From the NCBI GenBank assembly GCA_023423415.1, contig JAFAFP010000140.1:1-15946 (forward strand): DNA of 15,946 nucleotides, read 5' to 3'. Shown here piece after piece: positions 8,097 to 15,101 of this stretch. Position 1 is the stretch's first letter; every line of letters starts with the position of its first letter. The DNA comes from Pseudomonadota bacterium. Lineage in GTDB: Bacteria > Pseudomonadota > Alphaproteobacteria > Rhizobiales > Xanthobacteraceae. The translations under genes were made by a program, and so were the position numbers. The notes beneath the pieces are model-generated. The model had not been told where the DNA came from. It worked only from the letters and a program-made list of their open reading frames with translations, and did not search any database.

Positions 8097-8211
8097 TGAT
8101 CAACCTCGAATTTTGCAAGGATGAAGCGCGGCAGCGCCGGTTGTGATCGGCATGCGCCCATCATCCAAACACTCGGAGGCCCCGCGCAGTACTCGCGGGA
8201 GTCCCGTTTTC
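8097..8211. other. Gap with GC-rich hairpin (8181-8199)
   Basis: This is the 115-base gap between the desulfurase-like stop and the start of the Blh-like gene. CCCGCG (8181-8186) and CGCGGG (8194-8199) form a perfect 6-bp stem around a 7-base loop, about 12 bases after the upstream stop codon. No U-run follows in the direction of transcription, so it is more likely an mRNA processing or stability element or a weak pause than a full terminator. Confidence 0.35.
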
Positions 8212-9711
8212 TCAGCTTGCCGCCGACAAAATCTGCGTGCTTGTCCCCTGGCGCGGGAAAAAGATCGCCCGGCTGGCATCGACAGAATAGCGGTCGGTAT
8301 ACGCCGCAGCGTCAATGGCGAGCTGCGCGACGGACTTCAGAACGAAGTCGACCTTATCGTCGGATAGCAGCACACTGAAATTCAGTCGCGTGAAGCCCGG
8401 CTTGCGGATCTCGTCCCCTTCAGCGATGAGGCGGCGCAACAGTTCCGATTCTTCCTCGTCAATGCACAGCAGACGATGGACGTAAGGTCCGGCGCAAGCG
8501 CAACCGCCGCGCGCCTGAATGCCAAAGCGGTCGCTCAGCATCCGGGTGATGAGTTGTTGGTGGATGTAGCCACCCCGGCCGTCCTTAACCCTGAAGGAAA
8601 AGATCGGAAGTCTCTCGGCCTGGTTGTTACCGAGAAGCTCTAAGCGATCGATATCGCTCCATGCCGCCAATGCGCGTGCACGCAGTTCAGCATTACGCTT
8701 CGCCATCGTATCAAGGCCGATAGCGTCCTTGACCAGAAAGGCGAGCGCCGCGCGGATATCGCCAACGACGTTCGGCGTTCCGCTTTCCTCTCGCACCTCG
8801 AGACTGTCGCTGTAGTCATGCTCGGTGGGCGTGACAAACTTAACCGTACCTCCGCCAGGCCACGTCGGCTTCCTCACGTCCACAGCGTCGCGGCGAACAA
8901 TCAGGATACCTGACGCCGCCGGCCCCCCGATGAACTTGTGCGGCGATACCACGACCGCATCGATCGACACACCCGAGGAAAGCTTCATTGCGATCGGAAG
9001 GTACGGGCCAGCGCCTGCATAGTCCCACACAATTCTCGCGCCTGCGCCTTTCACCCGCTTCGTCAGCTCGGCAACGTCGGAAACGATGCCGGTGACATTC
9101 GATGCTGCCGAAAATGCACAGATCACAAGGCGATCTTTGACGCCTGCGAGCGCGGCGTCGAGTTCGTCGAGATCGGGACCGCCCGATGCGGCCTCCCGGA
9201 TCTCAACGATTTCCGCGCCGCTTTCGCGCCAGGGAAGAATGTTCGAGTGGTGTTCGTAGGGGCCGATGATGATACGCGGGCGCACACCAGCGGCCAGGCT
9301 CGCGGTCACGCCGAGCAGATTCACGAGGCGATTGAGACCAGCGGTGGCGCCAGAGCCCGTAAATATCACGGCATACTCATCGGAGGCGCCACAGCAGTGC
9401 GCGACGGTTTCGCGCGCTGCGCGACGAAACGCGGTCATGGCACCACCGCAATAAGATGCTTCGGTATGGCTATTTGCGTAATATGGCAGCACGTTCGATA
9501 GAATAAACTGCTCAACGCTCGTGAGCGCCCGCCCGGAGGCGACATAGTCGGCGTAGAGAAGCTGCTTCGAACCGAACGGCCCTACAATGCATGCGTCCCT
9601 GCCGATGAGGTCGGAAGCCATGCGCTCGAGGCGATCTGGCGTAGCAAGACTCTGCTTGAAATTGTCCAGCAGCTTTCGCGCGTGCAGATAGTGATGATTA
9701 GCGGCGGTCAT
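8212..9711 (-). CDS. Class V PLP-dependent enzyme, cysteine desulfurase-like
   Basis: This 499-residue fold-type I PLP enzyme belongs to the aminotransferase class V / NifS-SufS superfamily. YEHHSNILPW at 152-161 supplies the histidine that stacks on the cofactor, VWDYAGAG at 228-235 supplies the aspartate for the pyridine nitrogen (D230), and VVVSPHKF at 253-260 gives Schiff-base lysine K259. ARGGCACAGPY at 400-410 puts C406 where SufS-type desulfurases carry their catalytic cysteine, with a second cysteine at C404. The protein is some 90 residues longer than SufS. It has an N-terminal extension (YADYVASGRAL near 53-63, YYANSHTEASYCGG near 77-90) and a C-terminal tail, which mark a poorly characterised subfamily. 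No suf or isc partner genes are near, so a catabolic C-S cleaving or persulfide-forming role feeding the Blh-like dioxygenase fits better than Fe-S assembly. A GGAG eight bases before the ATG supports the start. Confidence 0.8.
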   Translation of the reverse strand: MTAANHHYLHARKLLDNFKQSLATPDRLERMASDLIGRDACIVGPFGSKQLLYADYVASGRALTSVEQFILSNVLPYYANSHTEASYCGGAMTAFRRAARETVAHCCGASDEYAVIFTGSGATAGLNRLVNLLGVTASLAAGVRPRIIIGPYEHHSNILPWRESGAEIVEIREAASGGPDLDELDAALAGVKDRLVICAFSAASNVTGIVSDVAELTKRVKGAGARIVWDYAGAGPYLPIAMKLSSGVSIDAVVVSPHKFIGGPAASGILIVRRDAVDVRKPTWPGGGTVKFVTPTEHDYSDSLEVREESGTPNVVGDIRAALAFLVKDAIGLDTMAKRNAELRARALAAWSDIDRLELLGNNQAERLPIFSFRVKDGRGGYIHQQLITRMLSDRFGIQARGGCACAGPYVHRLLCIDEEESELLRRLIAEGDEIRKPGFTRLNFSVLLSDDKVDFVLKSVAQLAIDAAAYTDRYSVDASRAIFFPRQGTSTQILSAAS

Positions 9712-9852
9712 TCCGATAGCTCCGAGAAATAAAGCATTGAGTTGCGCGTTGCGTCATATTTAGGCCAGCTAGCGTGAACATCCGGCGCCTTAGCTTCCGC
9801 ACCTTCTCCAGCGATCCTCCGCGCTCGTCTCTTGTCCTGCGCCGGTTATCGG

Positions 9853-9879
9853 GAGGGCGGCAGCGATGAGCCCGCCCTC
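9853..9879. other. Inverted repeat, 8-bp stem
   Basis: GAGGGCGG (9853-9860) and CCGCCCTC (9872-9879) are exact reverse complements around an 11-base loop. It lies about 60 bases past the larger hairpin in the direction of transcription. No U-run follows on the minus strand; on the plus strand a short T-run appears only 13 bases later. Confidence 0.4.
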
Positions 9880-9937
9880 TTGATCCGGAGTCTTTTTCAG
9901 CTTTGATTTCCTCAGACGTTTCATTCACCGCTCCACG

Positions 9938-9981
9938 TCGTCTGGGCCGGAACGCTATGCGAACAGTTCCGGCCCAGACGA
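9938..9981 (-). terminator. Perfect 16-bp hairpin after the symporter gene
   Basis: Arms 9938-9953 and 9966-9981 are perfectly complementary over 16 bp (core CTGGGCCGGAAC) with a 12-base loop, ending 9 bases after the symporter stop codon. Stem length, GC content and position fit a transcript end. On the minus strand the stem is followed by acgtggag with no U-run, so efficient intrinsic termination is doubtful. The only short T-run (aatttt) lies on the plus-strand side. It could instead protect the symporter mRNA 3' end while letting some read-through into the desulfurase-like gene. Confidence 0.55.
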
Positions 9982-9990
9982 ATTTTCTCG

Positions 9991-11418
9991 CTACTCGCTT
10001 CCCGAAGCTGGACGGCCAGCAGAAGCAGCGACAGGTCGCGCTTCGGGTGCGCTCTTGAACAGGTTGCTAATCCCCATCACTACGAGCGGTACCACCAGAG
10101 CGATGTAAGCGTTGTCGATTCCGTAGGGATTACCCATCATGAACCAGGCCACCGTTGCGATGAGCGAAGCCACAATGCTGAGGAACGCGCCTGTCTTGTT
10201 GCCGAAGAACGGAGCATAGAAAACGAACAACACCAGGACCGACAGCGAGGCTCGCAACGCCTTACCGAGGAACGTCATCGACAGAACGTTCGGTGTATAG
10301 ATCGCGAGGAGAATCGGCAGGAGACCCATCGCAAGGGCGGCAACGCGAATGAACAACAGCGAGCCTCTCTCGCTGGGGTTCTTGACGATGACCCCGGCAT
10401 AGAAATCTTTGTAGAGAAGCGTCGCGGTTGCAACTGTAAAGGCAGCAAGCGACCCGAACAGCGATGCCGCCAGACCGGCCGTGACGATGCCCGCCATCAC
10501 GCTGTCCATGTTCCCGATCAATGTCCCCAATGCATCGATCGACTTGATGTTCGGATACAACACGAGCGAGCACATACCGATCAACGCGGTGATGATGCCG
10601 ATCGGTGTGAGGAACATCGCGGCCGAGAAACTCGCGACCTTCGCGCTCCGCGGATCGTCAACCGTATTGATTGCCTGAATGACGTACTGGGTGGAGAACG
10701 TCGCACCGACACCGGCGATAAACCACGCGAGGATCTGACCCAAGCCGACGTTGGTCCAGGAGAACATCTCCGGAGGAAGCTTGGCCTGAAGCTGCGAGAA
10801 GCCCCCGATCTGCGACAGACCGAAATAGAGCGCAACGCCGACGCCGAGATACATGACAATGGCATGCACGATGTTGGTGTAAACCACCGACTTCATGCCG
10901 CCCATGAACACATAAAGCACGGACACCACACCACAGATGACGATGGCGAGGGTGCGATCGATCTGCAGCAGCGCGCTGATGATCGTTCCGCCGCCGGCAT
11001 ACATCGCGACCGCAACGATCTCCAGAGCGAAGATCATCACCAGCGAGGTCGCGAGCTTGGTCTTGCGACCGTACACGTCCGCAAGGACTGCGGAAATCGT
11101 GTTGTGGCCCGTGGCCTTGTACTTTCCGGCGAGGAAGAGGCCGTAAAAGATGAATCCCGCCGCAAGGGCGAGGATATTCCAGGAGGCCGAGATGCCGAAC
11201 TTGTAGGCTTCCTGTGCCGTACCGACGCTCGCAGATGTCCCGATGAATTCAGACATCAGCATCATCCCGACAAGAATGGCCGGAATGCCTGTCTTGCCGG
11301 TAGTGCCGGAGGTGAAAGTACTGGCTGTCTTCACCGAGCGCTGAATGATCGACGTCACAATCCCCAAGCCGACGATGTAGATCGCAACAATCGCGAGCGC
11401 GGTGTAGTTGGCGTGCAT
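9991..11418 (-). CDS. Sodium:solute symporter (SSS family)
   Basis: This polytopic inner-membrane protein of 475 residues has about 13 hydrophobic segments, the usual SSS architecture. The first begins near residue 6 (YTALAIVAIYIVGLGIV). The family stretch GGMKSVVYTNIVHAIVMYLG at 173-192 resembles the SSS signature that follows the fifth or sixth helix. The C-terminus ends in a proline/alanine-rich cytoplasmic tail (SAPEARPVAASAGRPASGSE). SSS members couple sodium entry to uptake of amino acids, carboxylates, pantothenate or sugars, and the substrate cannot be read from sequence. It lies between a gamma-glutamyltransferase-like gene and sulfur genes, so the pathway substrate, perhaps a peptide-like or organosulfur compound, is a reasonable guess. 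AGGGGG seven bases before the ATG is a strong ribosome-binding site. Confidence 0.9.
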   Translation of the reverse strand: MHANYTALAIVAIYIVGLGIVTSIIQRSVKTASTFTSGTTGKTGIPAILVGMMLMSEFIGTSASVGTAQEAYKFGISASWNILALAAGFIFYGLFLAGKYKATGHNTISAVLADVYGRKTKLATSLVMIFALEIVAVAMYAGGGTIISALLQIDRTLAIVICGVVSVLYVFMGGMKSVVYTNIVHAIVMYLGVGVALYFGLSQIGGFSQLQAKLPPEMFSWTNVGLGQILAWFIAGVGATFSTQYVIQAINTVDDPRSAKVASFSAAMFLTPIGIITALIGMCSLVLYPNIKSIDALGTLIGNMDSVMAGIVTAGLAASLFGSLAAFTVATATLLYKDFYAGVIVKNPSERGSLLFIRVAALAMGLLPILLAIYTPNVLSMTFLGKALRASLSVLVLFVFYAPFFGNKTGAFLSIVASLIATVAWFMMGNPYGIDNAYIALVVPLVVMGISNLFKSAPEARPVAASAGRPASGSE

Positions 11419-11457
11419 CTCAGATCCCCCTTTGAGGTATGGCTTTGGCGCTTCCAG

Positions 11458-11474
11458 CGTCGATTTTTTCGACG
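11458..11474. repeat. Small inverted repeat in the symporter leader
   Basis: CGTCGA (11458-11463) and TCGACG (11469-11474) form a perfect 6-bp stem around five T's (five A's in the mRNA). It lies about 40 bases upstream of the symporter ATG, between the promoter candidate and the ribosome-binding site, so it would sit in the 5' leader. Its role is unknown. Confidence 0.3.
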
Positions 11475-11496
11475 TTCTTAAACATGTTCAATTGCG

Positions 11497-11525
11497 CTTA
11501 TCATATATTTTTGAGAGTCCATCAA
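11497..11525 (-). promoter_or_regulatory. Possible promoter for the symporter gene
   Basis: Read on the minus strand, TTGATG (11520-11525) and GATAAG (11497-11502) each match four of six consensus bases with a 17-base spacer. They lie in a clearly AT-rich island about 80-105 bases before the ATG, in otherwise GC-rich DNA. TATGAT (11500-11505) overlaps, but its spacing would be too short (14). Plausible, not certain. Confidence 0.35.
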
Positions 11526-11732
11526 CATATTTAAGTTTGGATTCTCACATTTCTAAGGCTCCAGACGACATCGGTGATCGCCCGCGTGGCGGGGACTCCG
11601 GCAGCCATCCACACAACTACCGATCACCCCCGAAAGGTGTGGCAGCGCGTGACGCTACAGCCCTCGAATCCGATCAGGATCGCGAGCAGGCCCAATCTCT
11701 GGCTGCGCCATCCTGGCGTGCGTATCTGCGCT

Positions 11733-13532
11733 CTAACGCCCCGCAGCATAAGCCTGCATTCCGCGAGCGTTGGCCGCTGCTCTAAGCCAACCACCATCGC
11801 GCGAGGCCGCCGTCAAACGACCCTCCGACCAATTATCACCGACCTCGACGAGATGGCCGCGAGCGCGCAGATCCTTAATAACTTCGGGCGCGATACGGCC
11901 CTCAAGGACAAGCACTCCTGGCCGCGCCAGACGCGGCCAGAACGACGCTGGGAAATGTTCAGAGTGCCAGGCAGGCGCATCTATTGCCTGCTGGAGGTTG
12001 TAACCTGCGTGAATGTGACGGAGCAGGAGCTGGGTCGCCCATTGATCTTGCTGGTCCCCGCCGGGGGTACCCCAAGCAAGGTACGGTTTGCCATCACGCA
12101 TCGCGAAAGTCGGCGAGAGAGTAGAGCGCGGCCGTTTGCCTGGTTGGAGCGATGCCGGATGCTCCTCATCCAGCCAGAACATCTGCGCACGTGTGCCAAG
12201 ACACAGCCCCAGTTCCGGAATGATCGGTGAAGATTGCAGCCATCCTCCTGACGGCGTGACCGATATCATGTTGCCGAAGCGGTCGATGATATCGAAATGT
12301 ACAGTATCACCACGCTCAGCGCTGATACGTCCCACAGTGGGCTCGCCGGTGCCGGCGGCCGAGACTGCCTCGCGTGATCCACCCGCGCGCATGCCGATAG
12401 TCTTGCCGAATCCTGGAATGGTGCCGGGCAACAACTCCATCGATGCCTTATTGGTGATCAGCTTGCGCCGCTCGGCGTTATAGGAATCCGACAAAAGCTG
12501 CGCGACAGGAATGTCGCTGAAATCCGGATCACCATAAAAGACGTCACGATCCGCAAATGCCAGCTTGGCGCACTCCACCTGCAAATGAATGAATTCGGCG
12601 CCGCATGGATCAAGCTCGTCGAGATTGTATCCCTTGAGCAAGGCGAGTTGCTGAAGCAATGCCAGTCCCTGGGTCCAGGGGCCGGCCTTATATACCGTGT
12701 AGTTATGGTAATCGTAGCCGATCGGGGCCTCAATTGACGCGCTCCAACCTGCCATGTCGCTACCGGTGAGCAGACCATGATGCGGCGTGCCCGACGAATC
12801 CATCACAGCATTCTTTCGGCAGAATGCATCGATCGCCTCGGCAATGAAGCCTTGGGACCACGCCTTGCGTGCGCGCTCGATCTGTGCGTCGCGATCGCCT
12901 CCGGCAGATTTCGCCTCATCGAGAATCCGCGCATAAGTATTAGCGAGCGTCACGTTGCGGAAAATGTCTCCTGCCTCTGGAATCTCGCCATTCGGCAGAT
13001 AAAGGGCTGCCGAAGTGGGCCAATGCTCTCGGAACAGACTTTCGACCGTCGCGATGGTTTCGCAAATGCGCGGCACCAGCGGATAACCGTTTCTCGCGTA
13101 GGCAATCGCCGGCGCAAGGACATCCTCGACCGACATCGTGCCGTAGTCGCGCAGCAGCAACATGTAAGCGTCGAACGATCCCGGAATACAGGCCGCGAGC
13201 AGACCGGAACCTGGAACGAGATCGAGCCCCATGTCGCGGAAGCGGGCAATGGTCGCGGCGGCTGGCGCCGGCCCCTGGCCGCAGATCACTTGCGGCTGCC
13301 TCTTCCGGACGTCGTAAAGCAGGATCGGCACATCGCCGCCTGGTCCGTTGAGGTGAGGCTCGACCACCTGCAACACGAACGCGACAGCGACCCCCGCGTC
13401 AAACGCATTGCCGCCACGCTCAAGGATACCCATGCCGACCGCAGTCGCGATCCAGTGCGTCGACGCGACGACGCCGAACGAGCCCGTAATTTCGGGCCGT
13501 GTCGTGAAACTGGTATCAAACAAGGTCGACAT
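11733..13532 (-). CDS. Gamma-glutamyltransferase-family Ntn-hydrolase, cytoplasmic
   Basis: This 599-residue protein has the full GGT fold. GNAFDAGVAVAFVLQVVEP at 41-59 and GPGGDVPILLYD at 63-74 open the large subunit. GDTVHFDIIDRFGNMISVT at 408-426 contains T410, which aligns with the autoprocessing and catalytic threonine of GGT. KRPRSTLSPTF at 466-476 and GTPGGD at 488-493 mark the small-subunit active site. Family members self-cleave before that threonine and then hydrolyse or transfer gamma-glutamyl groups. There is no signal peptide, unlike the periplasmic E. coli Ggt, so it should act in the cytoplasm after uptake, as YwrD-like proteins do. Some positions differ from classical GGT (GPGGD and GTPGGDQQDQW), so another amide may be the real substrate. 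It follows the CoA ligase after 66 bases; the symporter lies 314 bases downstream. Confidence 0.87.
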   Translation of the reverse strand: MSTLFDTSFTTRPEITGSFGVVASTHWIATAVGMGILERGGNAFDAGVAVAFVLQVVEPHLNGPGGDVPILLYDVRKRQPQVICGQGPAPAAATIARFRDMGLDLVPGSGLLAACIPGSFDAYMLLLRDYGTMSVEDVLAPAIAYARNGYPLVPRICETIATVESLFREHWPTSAALYLPNGEIPEAGDIFRNVTLANTYARILDEAKSAGGDRDAQIERARKAWSQGFIAEAIDAFCRKNAVMDSSGTPHHGLLTGSDMAGWSASIEAPIGYDYHNYTVYKAGPWTQGLALLQQLALLKGYNLDELDPCGAEFIHLQVECAKLAFADRDVFYGDPDFSDIPVAQLLSDSYNAERRKLITNKASMELLPGTIPGFGKTIGMRAGGSREAVSAAGTGEPTVGRISAERGDTVHFDIIDRFGNMISVTPSGGWLQSSPIIPELGLCLGTRAQMFWLDEEHPASLQPGKRPRSTLSPTFAMRDGKPYLAWGTPGGDQQDQWATQLLLRHIHAGYNLQQAIDAPAWHSEHFPASFWPRLARPGVLVLEGRIAPEVIKDLRARGHLVEVGDNWSEGRLTAASRDGGWLRAAANARGMQAYAAGR

Positions 13533-13580
13533 TACGTTCTGGCTCCCATCCTACCCGCTGCAGCAAATGTCCGCGCACCG

Positions 13581-13596
13581 CCGGCTATATCGCCGG
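13581..13596. repeat. Short inverted repeat between CoA ligase and GGT-like genes
   Basis: CCGGC (13581-13585) and GCCGG (13592-13596) pair around the six-base loop tatatc, immediately after the CoA ligase stop codon and about 50 bases before the GGT-like ATG. No U-run follows. It is probably a minor mRNA structure within a co-transcribed pair. Confidence 0.25.
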
Positions 13597-13598
13597 AC

Positions 13599-15101
13599 CT
13601 ATGCCTTGCCGGGATCCGACAGTTCCCGCGCACGCGCCACCAGCAAGGTGCGATCGATCTTGTTGGTGGAGGCAAGCGGAAACTCGTCGAGGAACCAGAT
13701 CGCACGCGGATGCTGATAAGCAGCACCATTCTCAAGCGCGTAGGCCCTTAGCCCACTGACGTCGATCTTGGCGCCCGGTGTGAGCCGGACAAAAGCCACG
13801 GGCTTTTTGCCTTTGAGCTGATCGTCGATCGGCACCACGCAGGCCTGCATGACCTCGGGATGGCCCTCGAGCATCCTTTCGACCTCACCGGGAAAGATGT
13901 TCTCGCCGCCGCTCACGAACATGTCGTCGGCCCGGCCGATGAAATAGTAGAAACCGTCGGCATCACGGCGGAACACATCACCGGTGATGTAGTAGCCGTC
14001 CTCGGTGAATGGCACAGGCACATCCGGCCGGTTGTGGTAGCCGTTCATCATCGCGGGCGAACGAATCTGGAGGACGCCTTCGTCCGCTTCCACGCCATTG
14101 GCATCAGCGATCCGAAGGTCTACGCCGCGATGCTTGTAGCCGAGCGAAAGCATTGGCGTCGGCTTGCCGTCCGGATGTGGCCCGAACACCACCGGGCTGC
14201 CTTCCGTCGTGCCATAGGCATTCAGAACGCGCGCATGCGGCATCACACGATGAATTTCTTCGAGCAGAGCCTCGCTGGCAGGCGCCGAGCCCATTCTCAA
14301 ACTCTGGACCGAGGAGAAGTCGGCCGTCGCCATCGCCTTCTTGTCGTCGAGCATCATGGCGATCATCGGCGGCACCGACGTCAGCCAGGTGCACTGAAAG
14401 CGACGGATCGCATCGACGTAAGGCTGCACCTTGAACTGCGGCATCAGCACCATGCTGGAATGGTCCGCCAGCACGAGATGGGACAGAGCCAGCGCGTTCA
14501 TGTGATAGAGCGGCGCCGCAATCAGGGCGCGGTCGTGCTCGACCTTACGATCCGCAAGCCGGGTTTCGACCACCCAGCGCTGCGCGTCGTGTGACAGAAT
14601 CACGCCTTTCGGCCGACCGGTTGAACCCGACGTATAGAGGAAGGTCGCGGGCTCGCCCTTCTCAGGCACGACAGCCTCGAACGGGCCATGATCGATGAAG
14701 CCCGTAAAATCCTGCGCGCCGAAGGTGACCGCCGCGATGCCATCTGGAATGACAGAGCGGCGCTCCTCATCACAGAAGACAAGCGGAGCCGCGGAATCCT
14801 TGATGATGTAGTCGACCAGATTGCGCGGCAAACGATAGTTGATTGGCACCGAGACAAAGCCGGCGCGCATGATACCGAAATGCGCGGCAAGCGAATCCGA
14901 GCTGTTCGCTGACAGGGTCGCAATCCGGTCCCCGCGCCGATACCCACGTTGGGTCAAGGCGCGCGCAATACCGTCTGCCAGCGCATCGAACTCCCGGTAA
15001 GTGATTTCACGTTCCTTAAAGCCATCGAAATTGATGATCGCGACCTTATCCATCGAACGCTCGCGATCGATGAATGCTCCCAGATTAGGCGATATCGTCA
15101 T
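13599..15101 (-). CDS. AMP-forming acyl-CoA synthetase (class I adenylate-forming enzyme)
   Basis: The protein activates a carboxylic acid with ATP to an acyl-adenylate and transfers it to CoA. Starting at the ATG at 15099-15101 it has 500 residues. P-loop TSGSTGRPKG lies at 157-166, YGTTEG at 296-301, YYITGD at 370-375, the hinge region GRADDMFVSGGENIFPGEVE at 389-408 and the catalytic lysine K481 in STNKIDRT. This start is chosen because its ATG overlaps the TGA of the upstream VOC gene (ATGA) and GTGAG lies six bases before it; a more upstream ATG at 15147-15149 adds 16 unconvincing residues inside the VOC gene. Overall style resembles long/medium-chain or aromatic acid CoA ligases, but the acid is not identifiable. 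It probably acts on the carbon skeleton handled by this operon. Confidence 0.9.
   Translation of the reverse strand: MTISPNLGAFIDRERSMDKVAIINFDGFKEREITYREFDALADGIARALTQRGYRRGDRIATLSANSSDSLAAHFGIMRAGFVSVPINYRLPRNLVDYIIKDSAAPLVFCDEERRSVIPDGIAAVTFGAQDFTGFIDHGPFEAVVPEKGEPATFLYTSGSTGRPKGVILSHDAQRWVVETRLADRKVEHDRALIAAPLYHMNALALSHLVLADHSSMVLMPQFKVQPYVDAIRRFQCTWLTSVPPMIAMMLDDKKAMATADFSSVQSLRMGSAPASEALLEEIHRVMPHARVLNAYGTTEGSPVVFGPHPDGKPTPMLSLGYKHRGVDLRIADANGVEADEGVLQIRSPAMMNGYHNRPDVPVPFTEDGYYITGDVFRRDADGFYYFIGRADDMFVSGGENIFPGEVERMLEGHPEVMQACVVPIDDQLKGKKPVAFVRLTPGAKIDVSGLRAYALENGAAYQHPRAIWFLDEFPLASTNKIDRTLLVARARELSDPGKA

Larger units (their letters stand above)
9712..9990. other. Structured 279-base gap between symporter and desulfurase-like gene
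   Basis: This gap holds two inverted repeats (listed separately) and a small open frame of 76 codons at 9698-9928 on the minus strand. That frame has a fair ribosome-binding site (GGAG six bases before its ATG) but arginine-rich, low-information content after the first 15 residues. The second hairpin lies inside the frame. No clear promoter for the desulfurase-like gene could be assigned by eye. Its length and structure suggest a leader, processing site or transcription boundary. Confidence 0.4.
11419..11732. other. 314-base gap between the GGT-like gene and the symporter
   Basis: Apart from the promoter candidate and leader dyad listed separately, the GC-rich half (about 11560-11732) shows GGTGATCG at 11573-11580 and its reverse complement CGATCACC at 11621-11628. 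These enclose a smaller CCCGC-gtg-GCGGG hairpin at 11581-11593. Such nested pairing could be a structured leader or a transcript end for the GGT-like gene. No known riboswitch class, tRNA or credible small gene was recognised. Confidence 0.3.

Noticed and set aside
10864..11481. 205-codon plus-strand frame opposite the symporter
   Set aside because: It is a charged, histidine- and arginine-rich shadow of hydrophobic membrane helices on the other strand.
11641..11700. tRNA-like piece (CTCGAATCC) in the GGT-symporter gap
   Set aside because: Only a partial T-loop resemblance; no acceptor, D or anticodon stems could be assembled around it on either strand.
12777..13751. 324-codon open frame on the plus strand
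   Set aside because: It is fully antisense to the GGT-like gene and the end of the CoA ligase gene. It has no recognisable motif and no convincing ribosome-binding site.
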